Assembly: GCA_900168235.1 (NCBI GenBank)
Contig: FUZG01000016.1
Span: forward strand, 1-64,000
Origin: Lachnospiraceae bacterium
GTDB taxonomy: Bacteria; Bacillota; Clostridia; Lachnospirales; Lachnospiraceae
Reading direction: 5' to 3'
DNA: 64,000 nucleotides
The notes beneath the pieces were generated by a model. That model saw only the letters and a program-made list of their open reading frames with translations. It had not been told where the DNA came from and ran no database searches. Position 1 is the stretch's first letter, and every line of letters starts with the position of its first letter. The translations under genes were made by a program, and so were the position numbers. Below are positions 14,717 to 24,591 of this stretch, piece by piece.

Positions 14717-16009
14717 ATGAAATTTGAAGAACTTCTGCTCTACAGAGATCTGGAGCACATGGATATAGTACGGGATATTTCACTGTTCTGTGAGGAAGGT
14801 GAAAAAAGCCCGGCGCTTGCATCATCGGTTGTGAGCAGGATGATAAATGTCGCCGCAGAATACGGCTTTTCGGGAAATGTATGGCATTGCTTTCTGTCAC
14901 TATTGCTCGTAGACAATAAAAACAGCTTTTCCCTTGCGGCAGAAAAAAGAGGGGAAGTGCAGGGAACCGTGTACCAGGCGGCACTTCACGATGCAAGGAT
15001 ACTTCGGGAGATGTTCAGCTGGAATTTTACAGCTCTCGGAAAAAAGATCGCAAGAGACTGTTTCAAGATGCTTGAAAACTATGTTCCCGCTCTTGATGAC
15101 GGTGTGATCTTTAACCGGCGTATCAGAGACAGGATAGTGGACCTCTCGGAAAAACTTTCCGAAGCATCCGATGAAATCGCTTTCCTTAAGTGTATGACGG
15201 ACTTCTACCGTGATTTCGGTGTCGGTACTTTCGGTCTTCACAAGGCGTTCAGAGTTCATCACACAATAGATGACAAGGTAGAGATCGAGCCTATTGCAAG
15301 AGTTAAGCATGTAAAACTCTCCGATATCGTAGGAATGGAGTCACAGAAGCAGAAGCTTATCGAAAACACAGAGGCATTTCTCGCGGGACGTCCTGCAAAT
15401 AACGTGCTTCTTTTCGGAGATGCGGGTACAGGAAAATCATCCTGCATAAAGGGTATCCTGAATCAGTATTTCGATGACGGACTTCGCGTGATCGAGGTTT
15501 ATAAGCACCAGTTCAAGGACCTCAATGAAGTCATAAGTCAGGTTAAGAGCAGAAATTACAAGTTCATCATTTACATGGATGATCTTTCATTTGAGGATAC
15601 AGAAACTGAGTACAAGTATTTAAAAGCTGTCATCGAGGGCGGTCTCGAAAAGAAACCGGATAACATCCTGATATATGCTACATCAAACCGCAGGCATCTG
15701 GTTCATGAGAACTTCTCTGATAAGCTCGACCGCAGGGAAAATGATGATATACATGAGAGCGATACGGTTCAGGAAAAACTGTCGCTCTCGGCAAGATTCG
15801 GCGTGACCATTTACTTTGGGCGTCCGATGAAAAAGGAATTTGATACTATCGTAAAGGCTCTTGCGGAACGAAACGGAATAAAAATGCCGGAGGATCAGCT
15901 CTTGCTGGAAGCAAACAGATGGGAGCTTTCTCACGGCGGTATGAGCGGAAGGACCGCAGAGCAGTTTATTGATTATCTGCTCGGAACAAGACTTACCGAT
16001 CAGGCTTAA
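14717..16009 (+). CDS. DUF815 family AAA-type ATPase
   Basis: A 430-residue protein. The N-terminal half (1-195) is helical and unique to the family. The ATPase part starts at VGMESQKQKLIENTEAFLAG, with Walker A GDAGTGKSS (about 233-241) and Walker B IIYMDDLSFE. The C-terminal RFGVTIYFGRP segment is typical of DUF815. The family's cellular role is not established. It sits 12 bp after pheA and shortly before ppx, likely in one transcript. Confidence 0.85.
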   Translation: MKFEELLLYRDLEHMDIVRDISLFCEEGEKSPALASSVVSRMINVAAEYGFSGNVWHCFLSLLLVDNKNSFSLAAEKRGEVQGTVYQAALHDARILREMFSWNFTALGKKIARDCFKMLENYVPALDDGVIFNRRIRDRIVDLSEKLSEASDEIAFLKCMTDFYRDFGVGTFGLHKAFRVHHTIDDKVEIEPIARVKHVKLSDIVGMESQKQKLIENTEAFLAGRPANNVLLFGDAGTGKSSCIKGILNQYFDDGLRVIEVYKHQFKDLNEVISQVKSRNYKFIIYMDDLSFEDTETEYKYLKAVIEGGLEKKPDNILIYATSNRRHLVHENFSDKLDRRENDDIHESDTVQEKLSLSARFGVTIYFGRPMKKEFDTIVKALAERNGIKMPEDQLLLEANRWELSHGGMSGRTAEQFIDYLLGTRLTDQA

Positions 16010-16052
16010 GGGGACGCCTGAGAAGGGACGATCGGATAAAAGGGGTATAAGT

Positions 16053-17594
16053 ATGAAACTTTTTGCGGCTATCGATGTCGGCTCATATGAGATCGGCATG
16101 AAGATTTTTGAACTGTCACAAAAAAGAGGCGTGAAAGAGATCGACTATGTCCGTCACAGGGTCGAGATCGGCACAGATACCTACAATACGGGAAAGATAA
16201 GCTATGACAGGATGGATGAGCTCTGCGAGATCCTGAAAGGCTATCACGAGATAATGAACACCTATAAGGTGGATGCATACCGCGCGTATGGCACGTCTGC
16301 TATCCGGGAGACAGAGAATACTGCTGTGATCTTGGATCAGATACGCCTCCGCACGGGTATCAATGTGTTCCCGCTCAGTAATTCAGAGCAGAGATTTCTG
16401 GATTACAAATCCGTGGCGCTTAAAAGTGACCAGTTCGATCACATAATTGACAGGGGAACTGCGTTTGTCGATATAGGCGGAGGCAGTACGCAGGTTTCTC
16501 TGTTTTCAAATTCACATCTGAATACTACGGTGAATCTGCGCCTTGGCATATTAAAGCTCAGGACCACTCTAAATTCACTGGAACCTACTACCGGCAGTTA
16601 TGACAGATTATTATCAGAACTTATTTCAAACGAGCTTCATTCATTTAAGAAGCTCTATTTGCGTAACCTTGATATCCAGAATATCGTAGTTATCGATGAT
16701 TATCTGCCTTATATAATCCAAAAGATAGGCGGAGACCACGGTATCGCAAATCAGGTTACGGGCGACCAGTATGTGCGCTTTGTGGATGTGCTTAGATCCA
16801 TGTCGCCTGCACAGGTTTCGAGAGAACTTGGCATACCCAGAGAAAATGCCTCTCTTCTCATGCCCTCTGCGGCTTTGATCAAATATATGATCCGTATTAC
16901 AGGCGCAGAGAGACTCTGGATTCCCGGAGTTACCCTTTCTGACGGTATCGCATACGATTATGCGGAAAAAAATAAGTTCGTGAGATCAGACCACAATTTT
17001 GAAGAAGATATCATTTCCTGCGCGGAGAACATATCTGTGCGTTATCAGGGAAGTCAGGCGCTTGGGGATCAGATGGTCCAGTGTGCCCTTGCTGTTTTTG
17101 ACAGCATGAAGAAACTGCATGGAATGGATAAGCGGGGAAGGCTGCTGCTGCAGCTGGCGGCGAGGCTTCGGGATGTGGGCAGATTTGTGTCCATGTCAGA
17201 TCCCGCGGAAACATCCTATAGCATCATAATGGGTACGGAGATTATAGGATTATCCCATTTAGAGCGCGAGATCGTGGCAACGGTAGTGCTTAATTCCTAT
17301 CCAAAGGAAATATACTATGAAGCCCTTCAGGAGCTGGATTTTGACGAGAAGAGCATTTTAACCGTGACAAAGCTCACTGCGATCCTAAGGGTTGCTGCTG
17401 GTATGGCAAGGTCACCCAGGAAAAAGTATAACGATGTGAAGGCTGTCATAAAGGACAAATCGCTGATCGTTACAATAGATACAAGAGAAGATCTCTCTCT
17501 GGAAAAGGGTCTATTTGATGAAGAAATACCTATGTTTGAAGAAGTATTCGGAATCAGACCGGTCATGCGCACGAAGGGAGGGATGTTTGAATGA
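16053..17594 (+). CDS. ppx: Exopolyphosphatase / guanosine pentaphosphatase family protein
   Basis: A 513-residue Ppx/GppA protein that trims polyphosphate or pppGpp. The actin-like ATPase fold is shown by AAIDVGSYEIG near the N-terminus and FVDIGGGSTQVS (about 140-151). The C-terminal half has an HD-like domain (RGRLLLQLAARLRDVGRFV). AAAGGGG precedes the ATG at 16053; an in-frame extension overlaps the DUF815 gene without a ribosome site. Its stop overlaps the ppk1 start by 4 nt, so synthesis and breakdown enzymes of polyphosphate are translationally coupled. Confidence 0.88.
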   Translation: MKLFAAIDVGSYEIGMKIFELSQKRGVKEIDYVRHRVEIGTDTYNTGKISYDRMDELCEILKGYHEIMNTYKVDAYRAYGTSAIRETENTAVILDQIRLRTGINVFPLSNSEQRFLDYKSVALKSDQFDHIIDRGTAFVDIGGGSTQVSLFSNSHLNTTVNLRLGILKLRTTLNSLEPTTGSYDRLLSELISNELHSFKKLYLRNLDIQNIVVIDDYLPYIIQKIGGDHGIANQVTGDQYVRFVDVLRSMSPAQVSRELGIPRENASLLMPSAALIKYMIRITGAERLWIPGVTLSDGIAYDYAEKNKFVRSDHNFEEDIISCAENISVRYQGSQALGDQMVQCALAVFDSMKKLHGMDKRGRLLLQLAARLRDVGRFVSMSDPAETSYSIIMGTEIIGLSHLEREIVATVVLNSYPKEIYYEALQELDFDEKSILTVTKLTAILRVAAGMARSPRKKYNDVKAVIKDKSLIVTIDTREDLSLEKGLFDEEIPMFEEVFGIRPVMRTKGGMFE

Positions 17595-19849
17595 CAGAAA
17601 CAAGAAATGTTAGAAAGAACGACAGGAAATCAGGCAAAAAAGTGCCTCAGAAGATAGATTTCCGTGCTCCTGAATATTATACAAACCGCGAGCTTTCATG
17701 GATAAAGTTTAATGAGAGAGTACTTTCTGAAGCAAGAGACAAGTCACTTCCTCTTTTTGAAAGAGTAAAGATGCTCGGCATCACAGCGTCGAACCTTGAT
17801 GAGTTTTTCATGGTCAGAGTCGCGTCCTTAAAAGACATGGTAAATGTGGAATACACCAAGAAGGACATTGCAGGAATGACAGCGACTCAGCAGCTCGAAG
17901 CCCTGAATATTGCGACGCATGACTTTGTGAATCTTCAGTATTCTACCTATAACCGTTCGATACTGCCGCTCTTAAAGCAGAATGGGATCACTATGGTCAC
18001 TCATCATGAGGACTTGGTGCAGGAGCAGGCGGAGTACGTTGACCGTTATTTTGAAGAGCATGTTTATCCTGTACTGACTCCCATGGCGGTTGATTCATCC
18101 CGTCCGTTCCCGCTTGTCAGGAACAAGTCGCTGAATATCGGAGCGCTTGTTTATCCAAAGGATGCTGCACATTCCCTTCGGAGCCGCTCAGGAAACAAGA
18201 CAAAGGAAGATAATGAAAAAGAGAGCGATAATCCGGAGTTTGCGCTTGTTCAGGTGCCGGATGTGCTCCCGCGCCTTGTAAGGATTCCTTCAACAGATGA
18301 AAATCAGGCAATGATCCTTCTGGAAGAAGTGATCGAGCGAAATATAAACAGGCTTTTCCTGAACTATAACATCGTCTGTGCTCATCCCTTCCGTATCATG
18401 AGAAATGCAGATCTTTCTATCGATGAGGACGAGGCAGAGGATCTCTTAAAAGAAATCGAGAGACAGCTTAAGCGCAGGCAGTGGGGAGAGGTTATCCGTC
18501 TTGATGTAGAGGAGAGTGTTGACAGGAATCTGTTAAAGCTCCTTCGTGAAGAGCTTGAGGTTGATGACGCAGAAACCTACTTTATCAACGGACCTCTGGA
18601 TCTCACATTTTTATCAAAGATAGCAGGACTTCCGGGATTTGATCACCTAAAGATCAAGGGATGGACACCCCAGCCTCCGAAGTATATGAATCCTGATGAC
18701 AATATTTTTGAGCAGATAAGGCGCGGGGATATACTGCTGCAGCACCCTTACGAATCCTTTGAACCTGTGGTGAATCTGATAAGGACTGCCGCAAGGGACA
18801 AGGATGTTCTTGCGATAAAGATGACGCTTTATCGTGTCAGTGGAAACTCGCCGATCATTGCGGCACTTGCGACTGCTGCGGAAAATGGAAAGCAGGTTTC
18901 TGTTCTTGTTGAATTAAAAGCCCGTTTTGATGAAGAGCATAATATCAACTGGGCAAAGACTCTTGAAAAAGCAGGATGTCATGTAATATACGGTCTTGTT
19001 GGACTTAAGACTCATTCAAAGATCGCGCTCGTAGTACGGCGTGAGGAAGAGGGAATCCGCAGATACGTGCATCTCGGAACCGGAAATTACAATGATACAA
19101 CAGCTAAATTTTATACGGATATGGGTATCCTCACCTGCTCTGAGCCCATCGGAGAGGATGCAACAGCTGTATTTAATATGCTTTCCGGATATTCTGAGCC
19201 CGTCACATGGAACAGGCTGTCACTTGCACCGCTGTGGCTCAAGGACAAGTTTATTTATCTAATCGGACGTGAAGCGGAGAATGCACGGCACGGTCGTGAA
19301 GCGCATATCGTAGCAAAAATGAACTCGGTCTGCGATCCGGATATTATCGAGGCTCTTTACAAAGCATCGGCAGCGGGTGTAAAAATAGAGCTGATAGTCC
19401 GCGGTATCTGCTGCCTTAAGGTCGGTATCCCCGGTGTTTCCGAGAATATCACCGTGCGCTCGATAGTGGGCTTCTTTTTGGAACACAGCCGGATCTTCTG
19501 GTTTTATAACGAGGGAAATGATGAGTTTTACATGGGTTCAGCGGACTGGATGCCCAGAAACCTTGACCGCCGTGTAGAGATCATGTTCCCTGTTGAAAGA
19601 GAAGAGCTCAAGGAAGACCTTCGTAATTTCCTGCGCGCTGAGCTTGAGGATAATATGAAAGCTCATTTGCTCCAGCCTAACGGGGATTACTTAAAGATCG
19701 ACCGCCGGGGAAAGAAGCCTCTTAATTCGCAGCAGTTCTTCTGCAAGAATGCACGGACTAATGCTAATAAAAAGAAAGATGTAATCTCTGAAAGAGTGTT
19801 CATTCCGGAGAAAGCACCGAAGGAGGAAGATGAAAGCAGCACTCTTTGA
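17591..19849 (+). CDS. ppk1: Polyphosphate kinase 1
   Basis: A 752-residue enzyme that builds polyphosphate reversibly from ATP. The N-terminal domain has YYTNRELSWIKFNERVL, and the middle contains PYESFEPVV. Two phospholipase-D-like catalytic segments hold the phosphorylated histidine in GLKTHSKIAL and the partner histidine region near FLEHSRIFWF. The start overlaps ppx (ATGA) and the last 20 nt overlap the next HAD gene. The C-terminal tail from about 700 is basic and low in conservation. Confidence 0.95.
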   Translation: MTETRNVRKNDRKSGKKVPQKIDFRAPEYYTNRELSWIKFNERVLSEARDKSLPLFERVKMLGITASNLDEFFMVRVASLKDMVNVEYTKKDIAGMTATQQLEALNIATHDFVNLQYSTYNRSILPLLKQNGITMVTHHEDLVQEQAEYVDRYFEEHVYPVLTPMAVDSSRPFPLVRNKSLNIGALVYPKDAAHSLRSRSGNKTKEDNEKESDNPEFALVQVPDVLPRLVRIPSTDENQAMILLEEVIERNINRLFLNYNIVCAHPFRIMRNADLSIDEDEAEDLLKEIERQLKRRQWGEVIRLDVEESVDRNLLKLLREELEVDDAETYFINGPLDLTFLSKIAGLPGFDHLKIKGWTPQPPKYMNPDDNIFEQIRRGDILLQHPYESFEPVVNLIRTAARDKDVLAIKMTLYRVSGNSPIIAALATAAENGKQVSVLVELKARFDEEHNINWAKTLEKAGCHVIYGLVGLKTHSKIALVVRREEEGIRRYVHLGTGNYNDTTAKFYTDMGILTCSEPIGEDATAVFNMLSGYSEPVTWNRLSLAPLWLKDKFIYLIGREAENARHGREAHIVAKMNSVCDPDIIEALYKASAAGVKIELIVRGICCLKVGIPGVSENITVRSIVGFFLEHSRIFWFYNEGNDEFYMGSADWMPRNLDRRVEIMFPVEREELKEDLRNFLRAELEDNMKAHLLQPNGDYLKIDRRGKKPLNSQQFFCKNARTNANKKKDVISERVFIPEKAPKEEDESSTL

Positions 19850-20483
19850 TATGGATGGAACGATCACGGATTCTCTTGAGTCCATTGCCCACAGCTGTAA
19901 TACAGTCCTGAAGGAATTTGGATATCCTGAGATCGAGCTTGAGCGGTATAAAACGCTGGTGGGTGATGGAGCAGAGACACTGATACGACGCGCCTTAAAG
20001 AGCTTTGACGTTTCGGATGAAGATCAGATTCGAAAGGTTTACAAGCGTTATCTGGAAGTGTTTGAGGACGGCTGTCTCTACCATGTGACACCCTGCAGGG
20101 GCGTTCCTGAACTTATCGAAAAGATGAAAGCAAAGGGAATGAAGATAGCTGTCTGCTCAAATAAACCTCACGCAAAAACAGTGAAGGTTGCGGACGCAGT
20201 TTATCCAAAGGGCACTTTTGACATGGTCATCGGACAAAAGGATGATATTCCTAAAAAACCTGCGCCGGATATGGCACTTATGGCGGCAAAGGAATTTGGG
20301 GTCGAACCTTCCGAGTGTATGTACCTCGGTGACACAAACACAGATATGAAAACCGGCATCGCAGCCGGCATGTTCACCATTGGCGTCCTCTGGGGTTTCC
20401 GCGACAGAGCAGAACTGGAGGAATTTCACCCTAACGCCATTGTTTCGACGGCTGAGGAAGTTGAGAAATTTTTGGACATGTAA
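19830..20483 (+). CDS. HAD-family hydrolase, phosphoglycolate phosphatase-like
   Basis: A 217-residue phosphatase of the HAD superfamily, subfamily IA. Motif I is FDMDGTITDS with the nucleophile and acid/base aspartates, motif II is AVCSNKPH, and motif IV is YLGDTNTDMKTG, with the lysine in KKPAPD. The ribosome site AAGGAGG lies inside the end of ppk1, with which it overlaps by 20 nt. The substrate cannot be told from sequence. Confidence 0.85.
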   Translation: MKAALFDMDGTITDSLESIAHSCNTVLKEFGYPEIELERYKTLVGDGAETLIRRALKSFDVSDEDQIRKVYKRYLEVFEDGCLYHVTPCRGVPELIEKMKAKGMKIAVCSNKPHAKTVKVADAVYPKGTFDMVIGQKDDIPKKPAPDMALMAAKEFGVEPSECMYLGDTNTDMKTGIAAGMFTIGVLWGFRDRAELEEFHPNAIVSTAEEVEKFLDM

Positions 20484-20558
20484 ATTAGTGTGATTAAATA
20501 GTGACGGAAGCGGAGTGCGTTGTTTCCAACACATCCCAGCGTCACTTTCATCCTAAAT

Positions 20559-21389
20559 TTAATCTAGAATATACTTATAAATGATCTCAGCGATTCCGCC
20601 GTGGTTGTTGTCGTGTTCTGTGACAGCATCTGCGGCGGTTTTAACATTGTCCCTTGCGTTTGCCATGGCAACGCCGAGTCCTGCGGCTTCGAGGAGAGGA
20701 AGATCATTTTCCTCATCGCCTGCTCCGATGGAGTCAGCGACAGGGATATTGCAGATCTCGCAAAGACGGCGGAGACCTGTGCCCTTTGAAGAATCCGCGG
20801 CGCTGATCTCAAGGATGCGGTCACTGGAAAAGAAAGTATTAAGATGAGGAGGAAGGAGAGGCGTGATATGATCACGGAAACGCTGGAGCTTCGGACGGTC
20901 GTCGATCTCCATGCATACAACCTTCATGGTAGGACCGGTGAGGCTGGTGATCACGTCATCGATCGTATCTACCATGAGAGGCTCCATAACCTTTCCCTTA
21001 AGGTAAATGTCAACGATGTCCTTTCCCTCAGTTGCGATCACATAATTTCTGTTATAAGTCTGGCAGTGAACACCCTGCTCTTTGGCAAGGTCAAAAATAA
21101 GCCGTACATCATCCTTTGAAACGGGAGATGCATAGAGAAGATCTCCTGTCACAGGATTATTGATCTGCGCACCGTTGTAGCTTGCGATGTAAAAACCATC
21201 CCGCACGATGCGGTAGCGTTCTGCGACGGAAATAGCATCAGGATAAGGACGGCCTGTAACAAATGCAAAACAGTGTCCCTTATCGAGCATTTCATTAATA
21301 GCTTCCAGATCCCTGCCGTCAATTCGCTTATCGCTTGTGAGCAGTGTTTCATCCAGGTCAACAAAGAGAAATTTACGTGTATTGGTCAT
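20559..21389 (-). CDS. Cof-type HAD-IIB phosphatase
   Basis: A 276-residue HAD hydrolase with motif I FVDLDETLLTSDK, motif II FVTGRPY, the large IIB cap domain, and SKGTGLRRLCE plus IGAGDEENDLPLLEAAGLG near the C-terminus. Such enzymes dephosphorylate sugar phosphates, pyridoxal phosphate or flavin phosphates. It is convergent with the polyphosphate operon and lies just downstream of the PHP gene on the minus strand. Confidence 0.87.
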   Translation of the reverse strand: MTNTRKFLFVDLDETLLTSDKRIDGRDLEAINEMLDKGHCFAFVTGRPYPDAISVAERYRIVRDGFYIASYNGAQINNPVTGDLLYASPVSKDDVRLIFDLAKEQGVHCQTYNRNYVIATEGKDIVDIYLKGKVMEPLMVDTIDDVITSLTGPTMKVVCMEIDDRPKLQRFRDHITPLLPPHLNTFFSSDRILEISAADSSKGTGLRRLCEICNIPVADSIGAGDEENDLPLLEAAGLGVAMANARDNVKTAADAVTEHDNNHGGIAEIIYKYILD

Positions 21390-21413
21390 AATTCTGATTC
21401 TCCGGGGTAAAGC

Positions 21414-22307
21414 TTAACAATATTTCTTGTGATAATCTCTTAATTTCTCAAGGAAAGACAGCGGTATAAAAAGATTTCCGCGTCCTGTTCCGAGGTCGGT
21501 ATTGACCTTATTGGTTCCGTGGAAATCCGAACCGCCTGACTGGAGCAGCCCGTGAGCTTCTGCCATTTCTTTCATTTCATTAGTCTCGCCCTGTGAAAAC
21601 GTAGTGTAGATCGTCTCCATAGCGACGAGTCCCTCTGCTTTCAGGTCTTCGATAAGTGAATCGAGCCGTGCGTGTGAAAGACCGTAAAGTAAAGGATGCG
21701 CAAGAACAGGTATGCCGTGCGCCTTTTGGATCAGATGGATACCGTCCATGGGAGTCACCTTTTCTCTTGGGACAAAGTATGGGCATCCGTCACCGATCCA
21801 GCGGTCAAAAGCTTCCTGAGTGCTCTTTATATAACCCTTCTGCACCATGTACTTAGCGTAATGGGCACGGGTTATGACTGCATTCGGAAAGGTCTCTTTT
21901 AACTGTGAAAAGGAGATATCCATATGAAGTCCGTCGCGGAGCCCTGCGCACATTTTTTCGTTCCGGACTTCTCTGGAATTTCGGAAATCCTCTAATTGAT
22001 GGAGAAAAGCAGGCTCTGTTTCATCTATGAAGAGACCGACTATATGAATATCCTTGCCGTTAAGATCGGTAGAAAGCTCGATACCGTTGATGATCTCAGG
22101 CGAATTTTCTCTTGTCCCGGCGTAGTCACGGATCTCTTTCAGACCATCAACTGTGTCATGGTCAGTAAGAGCCATCGCCGCAAGTCCCTTTTTTATGGCA
22201 TATTCCACGAGCTCTGAAGGCGTGTATGTTCCGTCAGATGCAGTAGAGTGAACATGCAGATCCACCGGAGGCTCTGTGACACCATCTCTCATATTTCCGT
22301 AGAGCAT
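21414..22307 (-). CDS. PHP-domain phosphoesterase (RNase AM / TrpH-like)
   Basis: A 297-residue metal-dependent phosphoesterase. The PHP motifs are DLHVHSTASDG, LTDHDTVDG, a central HAHY-type region (ITRAHYAKYM), AHPLLYG and GGSDFHG near the C-terminus. Members of this branch act on the 5' end of RNA or on 3',5'-bisphosphonucleotides. AAAGGAG precedes the ATG. Cof phosphatase follows 24 bp later. Confidence 0.85.
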   Translation of the reverse strand: MLYGNMRDGVTEPPVDLHVHSTASDGTYTPSELVEYAIKKGLAAMALTDHDTVDGLKEIRDYAGTRENSPEIINGIELSTDLNGKDIHIVGLFIDETEPAFLHQLEDFRNSREVRNEKMCAGLRDGLHMDISFSQLKETFPNAVITRAHYAKYMVQKGYIKSTQEAFDRWIGDGCPYFVPREKVTPMDGIHLIQKAHGIPVLAHPLLYGLSHARLDSLIEDLKAEGLVAMETIYTTFSQGETNEMKEMAEAHGLLQSGGSDFHGTNKVNTDLGTGRGNLFIPLSFLEKLRDYHKKYC

Positions 22308-22324
22308 AGATCTCCTTTCTGTTC

Positions 22325-22365
22325 TAAAAAAGGAACGTGACCTGATAATAGATCACGCTCCTTTG
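22325..22365 (-). terminator. Terminator of the ABC-F gene
   Basis: On the minus strand a stem of about 13 bp (AAGGAGCGTGATC with GGTCACGTTCCTT) runs into TTTTTTAG. It lies between the ABC-F stop and the PHP gene start, so the PHP-Cof pair needs its own promoter or read-through. Confidence 0.82.
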
Positions 22366-22381
22366 TGAGTTTTTAGGGATA

Positions 22382-24019
22382 TTAGTTATTATCGTCCTCA
22401 AGATCTGCTGTGTAAACAGTAGCCTTACGAGCAGCTGCGTTGTTTGCGAGGTACTCGTCGTAGGTTGTGATCTTGTCGATAAGTCCGCCTTCAGGAGTGA
22501 TCTCCATGATACGGTTAGCTGTTGTCTGTACAAACTGATGGTCATGACAGGTGAAGAGCTCAACACCCTGGAACTTGATAAGACCATTGTTAAGTGCAGT
22601 GATGGACTCCATGTCGAGATGGTTTGTAGGCTCATCAAGAACGAGGCAGTTAGCGCCGGAGATCATCATCTTGGAAAGAAGGCATCGAACCTTCTCACCA
22701 CCGGAAAGGACGCGGACCTTTTTAACACCGTCTTCACCCGGGAAGAGCATACGTCCGAGGAATCCTCTTACATATGTTACATCCTTTACAGGTGAGTAGC
22801 CTGTAAGCCACTCTGTGATGTTGTAGTCGTTGTCAAATTCCTTTGTATTATCCTTCGGGAAGTAAGCCTGGCTTGTGGTAACGCCCCACTTGTAATTTCC
22901 TTCATCAGGCTCCATCTCGCCCATAAGGATCTGGAAGAGAACAGTGATAGCCTGCTCATTTGCACCAACAAATGCAACTTTATCTGTTCTGTTGAGAACA
23001 AAGCTGATGTTATCGAGAACCTTTACGCCTTCGATAGTCTTGCTGAGGTTTTCAACAGTAAGTACTTCGTTACCGATCTCTCTGTCAGGACGGAAGTCAA
23101 CGTAAGGATACTTACGGGATGAAGGCTTGATATCGTCAAGCTGGATCTTTTCAAGAGCTCTCTTACGGCTTGTAGCCTGCTTACTCTTAGAAGCGTTAGC
23201 AGAGAATCTGGAGATAAATTCCTGCAGCTCTTTGATCTTTTCTTCCTTCTTCTTATTTGCTTCCTGCTGCTGCTTTTTCATGAGCTGACTGGACTCGTAC
23301 CAGAAGTCGTAGTTTCCGGCGTAGAGCTGGATCTTTCCATAGTCGATATCAGCGGTATGTGTGCAGACCTTATTAAGGAAATATCTGTCATGGGATACTA
23401 CGATGACAGTATTTTCGAAATCAATGAGGAAGTCCTCAAGCCACTCGATAGCATCGAGATCAAGGTGGTTTGTAGGCTCGTCGAGGAGAAGTACGTCAGG
23501 ATTACCGAAAAGTGCACGTGCAAGGAGCACCTTCACCTTATCGGAACCTGTAAGATTCTTCATTGTCTCGCGGTGGAGCTCAGAGGAGATTCCAAGACCG
23601 TTAAGGAGTGATTCTGCGTCGGACTCTGCTTCCCATCCGTTCATTTCTGCAAATTCACCCTCAAGTTCTGCTGCTCTTACGCCGTCTTCATCGGAAAAAT
23701 CTTCTTTTGCGTAAATCGCATCTTTTTCCTTCATGATGTCAAAGAGACGCTGGTTACCTGCGATTACAGTGTCGAGAACTACATTCTCATCATATTTGAA
23801 GTGATCCTGCTCAAGGAAAGAGAGACGCTCACCGTTTCCGATGTGGATCTCACCGTTTGTTGTCTCCAGCTGACCGGAGAGGATCTTCAGGAATGTGGAT
23901 TTACCGGCACCGTTTGCACCGATGATTCCGTAACAGTTACCTTCTGTAAACTTGATATTAACGTCTTCGAAAAGTGCCTTTTTGCCGACACGATATGTAA
24001 CGCCGACTGCTTCTATCAT
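22382..24019 (-). CDS. ABC-F family ATPase (translation factor type)
   Basis: A 545-residue soluble protein with two ABC ATPase domains and no membrane part. It has Walker A GANGAGKST, a degenerate first signature LTGSDKVKVLLARALF, DEPTNHLDLD, a charged linker (about 235-290), and a second domain with a weak P-loop (FVGANEQAIT) and LSGGEKVRCLLSK. ABC-F proteins bind the ribosome E site and adjust translation or give antibiotic resistance. The Ybit-like branch is the closest fit. The second P-loop lacks the usual GKS, as in some members. Confidence 0.85.
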   Translation of the reverse strand: MIEAVGVTYRVGKKALFEDVNIKFTEGNCYGIIGANGAGKSTFLKILSGQLETTNGEIHIGNGERLSFLEQDHFKYDENVVLDTVIAGNQRLFDIMKEKDAIYAKEDFSDEDGVRAAELEGEFAEMNGWEAESDAESLLNGLGISSELHRETMKNLTGSDKVKVLLARALFGNPDVLLLDEPTNHLDLDAIEWLEDFLIDFENTVIVVSHDRYFLNKVCTHTADIDYGKIQLYAGNYDFWYESSQLMKKQQQEANKKKEEKIKELQEFISRFSANASKSKQATSRKRALEKIQLDDIKPSSRKYPYVDFRPDREIGNEVLTVENLSKTIEGVKVLDNISFVLNRTDKVAFVGANEQAITVLFQILMGEMEPDEGNYKWGVTTSQAYFPKDNTKEFDNDYNITEWLTGYSPVKDVTYVRGFLGRMLFPGEDGVKKVRVLSGGEKVRCLLSKMMISGANCLVLDEPTNHLDMESITALNNGLIKFQGVELFTCHDHQFVQTTANRIMEITPEGGLIDKITTYDEYLANNAAARKATVYTADLEDDNN

Positions 24020-24485
24020 AGAAACTCCTTAAAAATAATGCTTTTGCCTTGCTTTACTGAGAAACGACCGATGTGGTCAGACGCGAACACCTGTAAGTTC
24101 GCACAACTTCTATTGATTATACATAAAAAATTACTTATTTCAAGGAAAAGTGGGTTCAGGATTGAATACAATCTGCTTTTTGATTCAAACGGACGGCACG
24201 ATCAGCGGCGGAGCGCTGACAACGGAGCGACGGTGAGCGGACATGATGCTGTCCTGTGCTGCGTCACTTGTACCATACAATTTCCACCATGTATCTGCGC
24301 TTATGAAAGATAAAATAAACAAACTCCGAAAAATGGTATTGTCTACATATCACAATAACTATAGTACATAATTATTGAAACTATAGGAAAAGCACACATT
24401 AAAATATTGTATGCATAAAAACATGTACAATCCTGCTTCGAATTTGTTGTGTTAGTGGGGCGCGGTTGGTAGAATTTGTACAACT

Positions 24486-24519
24486 CCGAAAAGTTTCGGC
24501 GGCCGCGAAAAGTTTCGGA
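24486..24519 (+). promoter_or_regulatory. Tandem LacI-like operators before the GH43 gene
   Basis: CGAAAAGTTTCGG occurs at 24487-24499 and again at 24506-24518, so the copies are 19 bp apart, nearly two helical turns. Each is close to the CGAAANNTTTCG palindrome bound by many LacI-family sugar regulators. They lie about 75-105 bp before the GH43 start. No LacI-family gene is in the window. The rest of the 570-bp gap (24020-24591) shows nothing else I can assign. Confidence 0.6.
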
Positions 24520-24591
24520 AAAATAAAAAATCTGACACAAAAATATGGTGGGAGACGTATTAGTAATGGTATGTGTCGACAGGAGGATTTA

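Noticed and set aside
22382-24019. Degenerate P-loop in the second ABC domain as a sign of a broken gene
   Set aside because: The frame is intact and the Walker B and signature motifs are kept; some ABC-F members show such variation.
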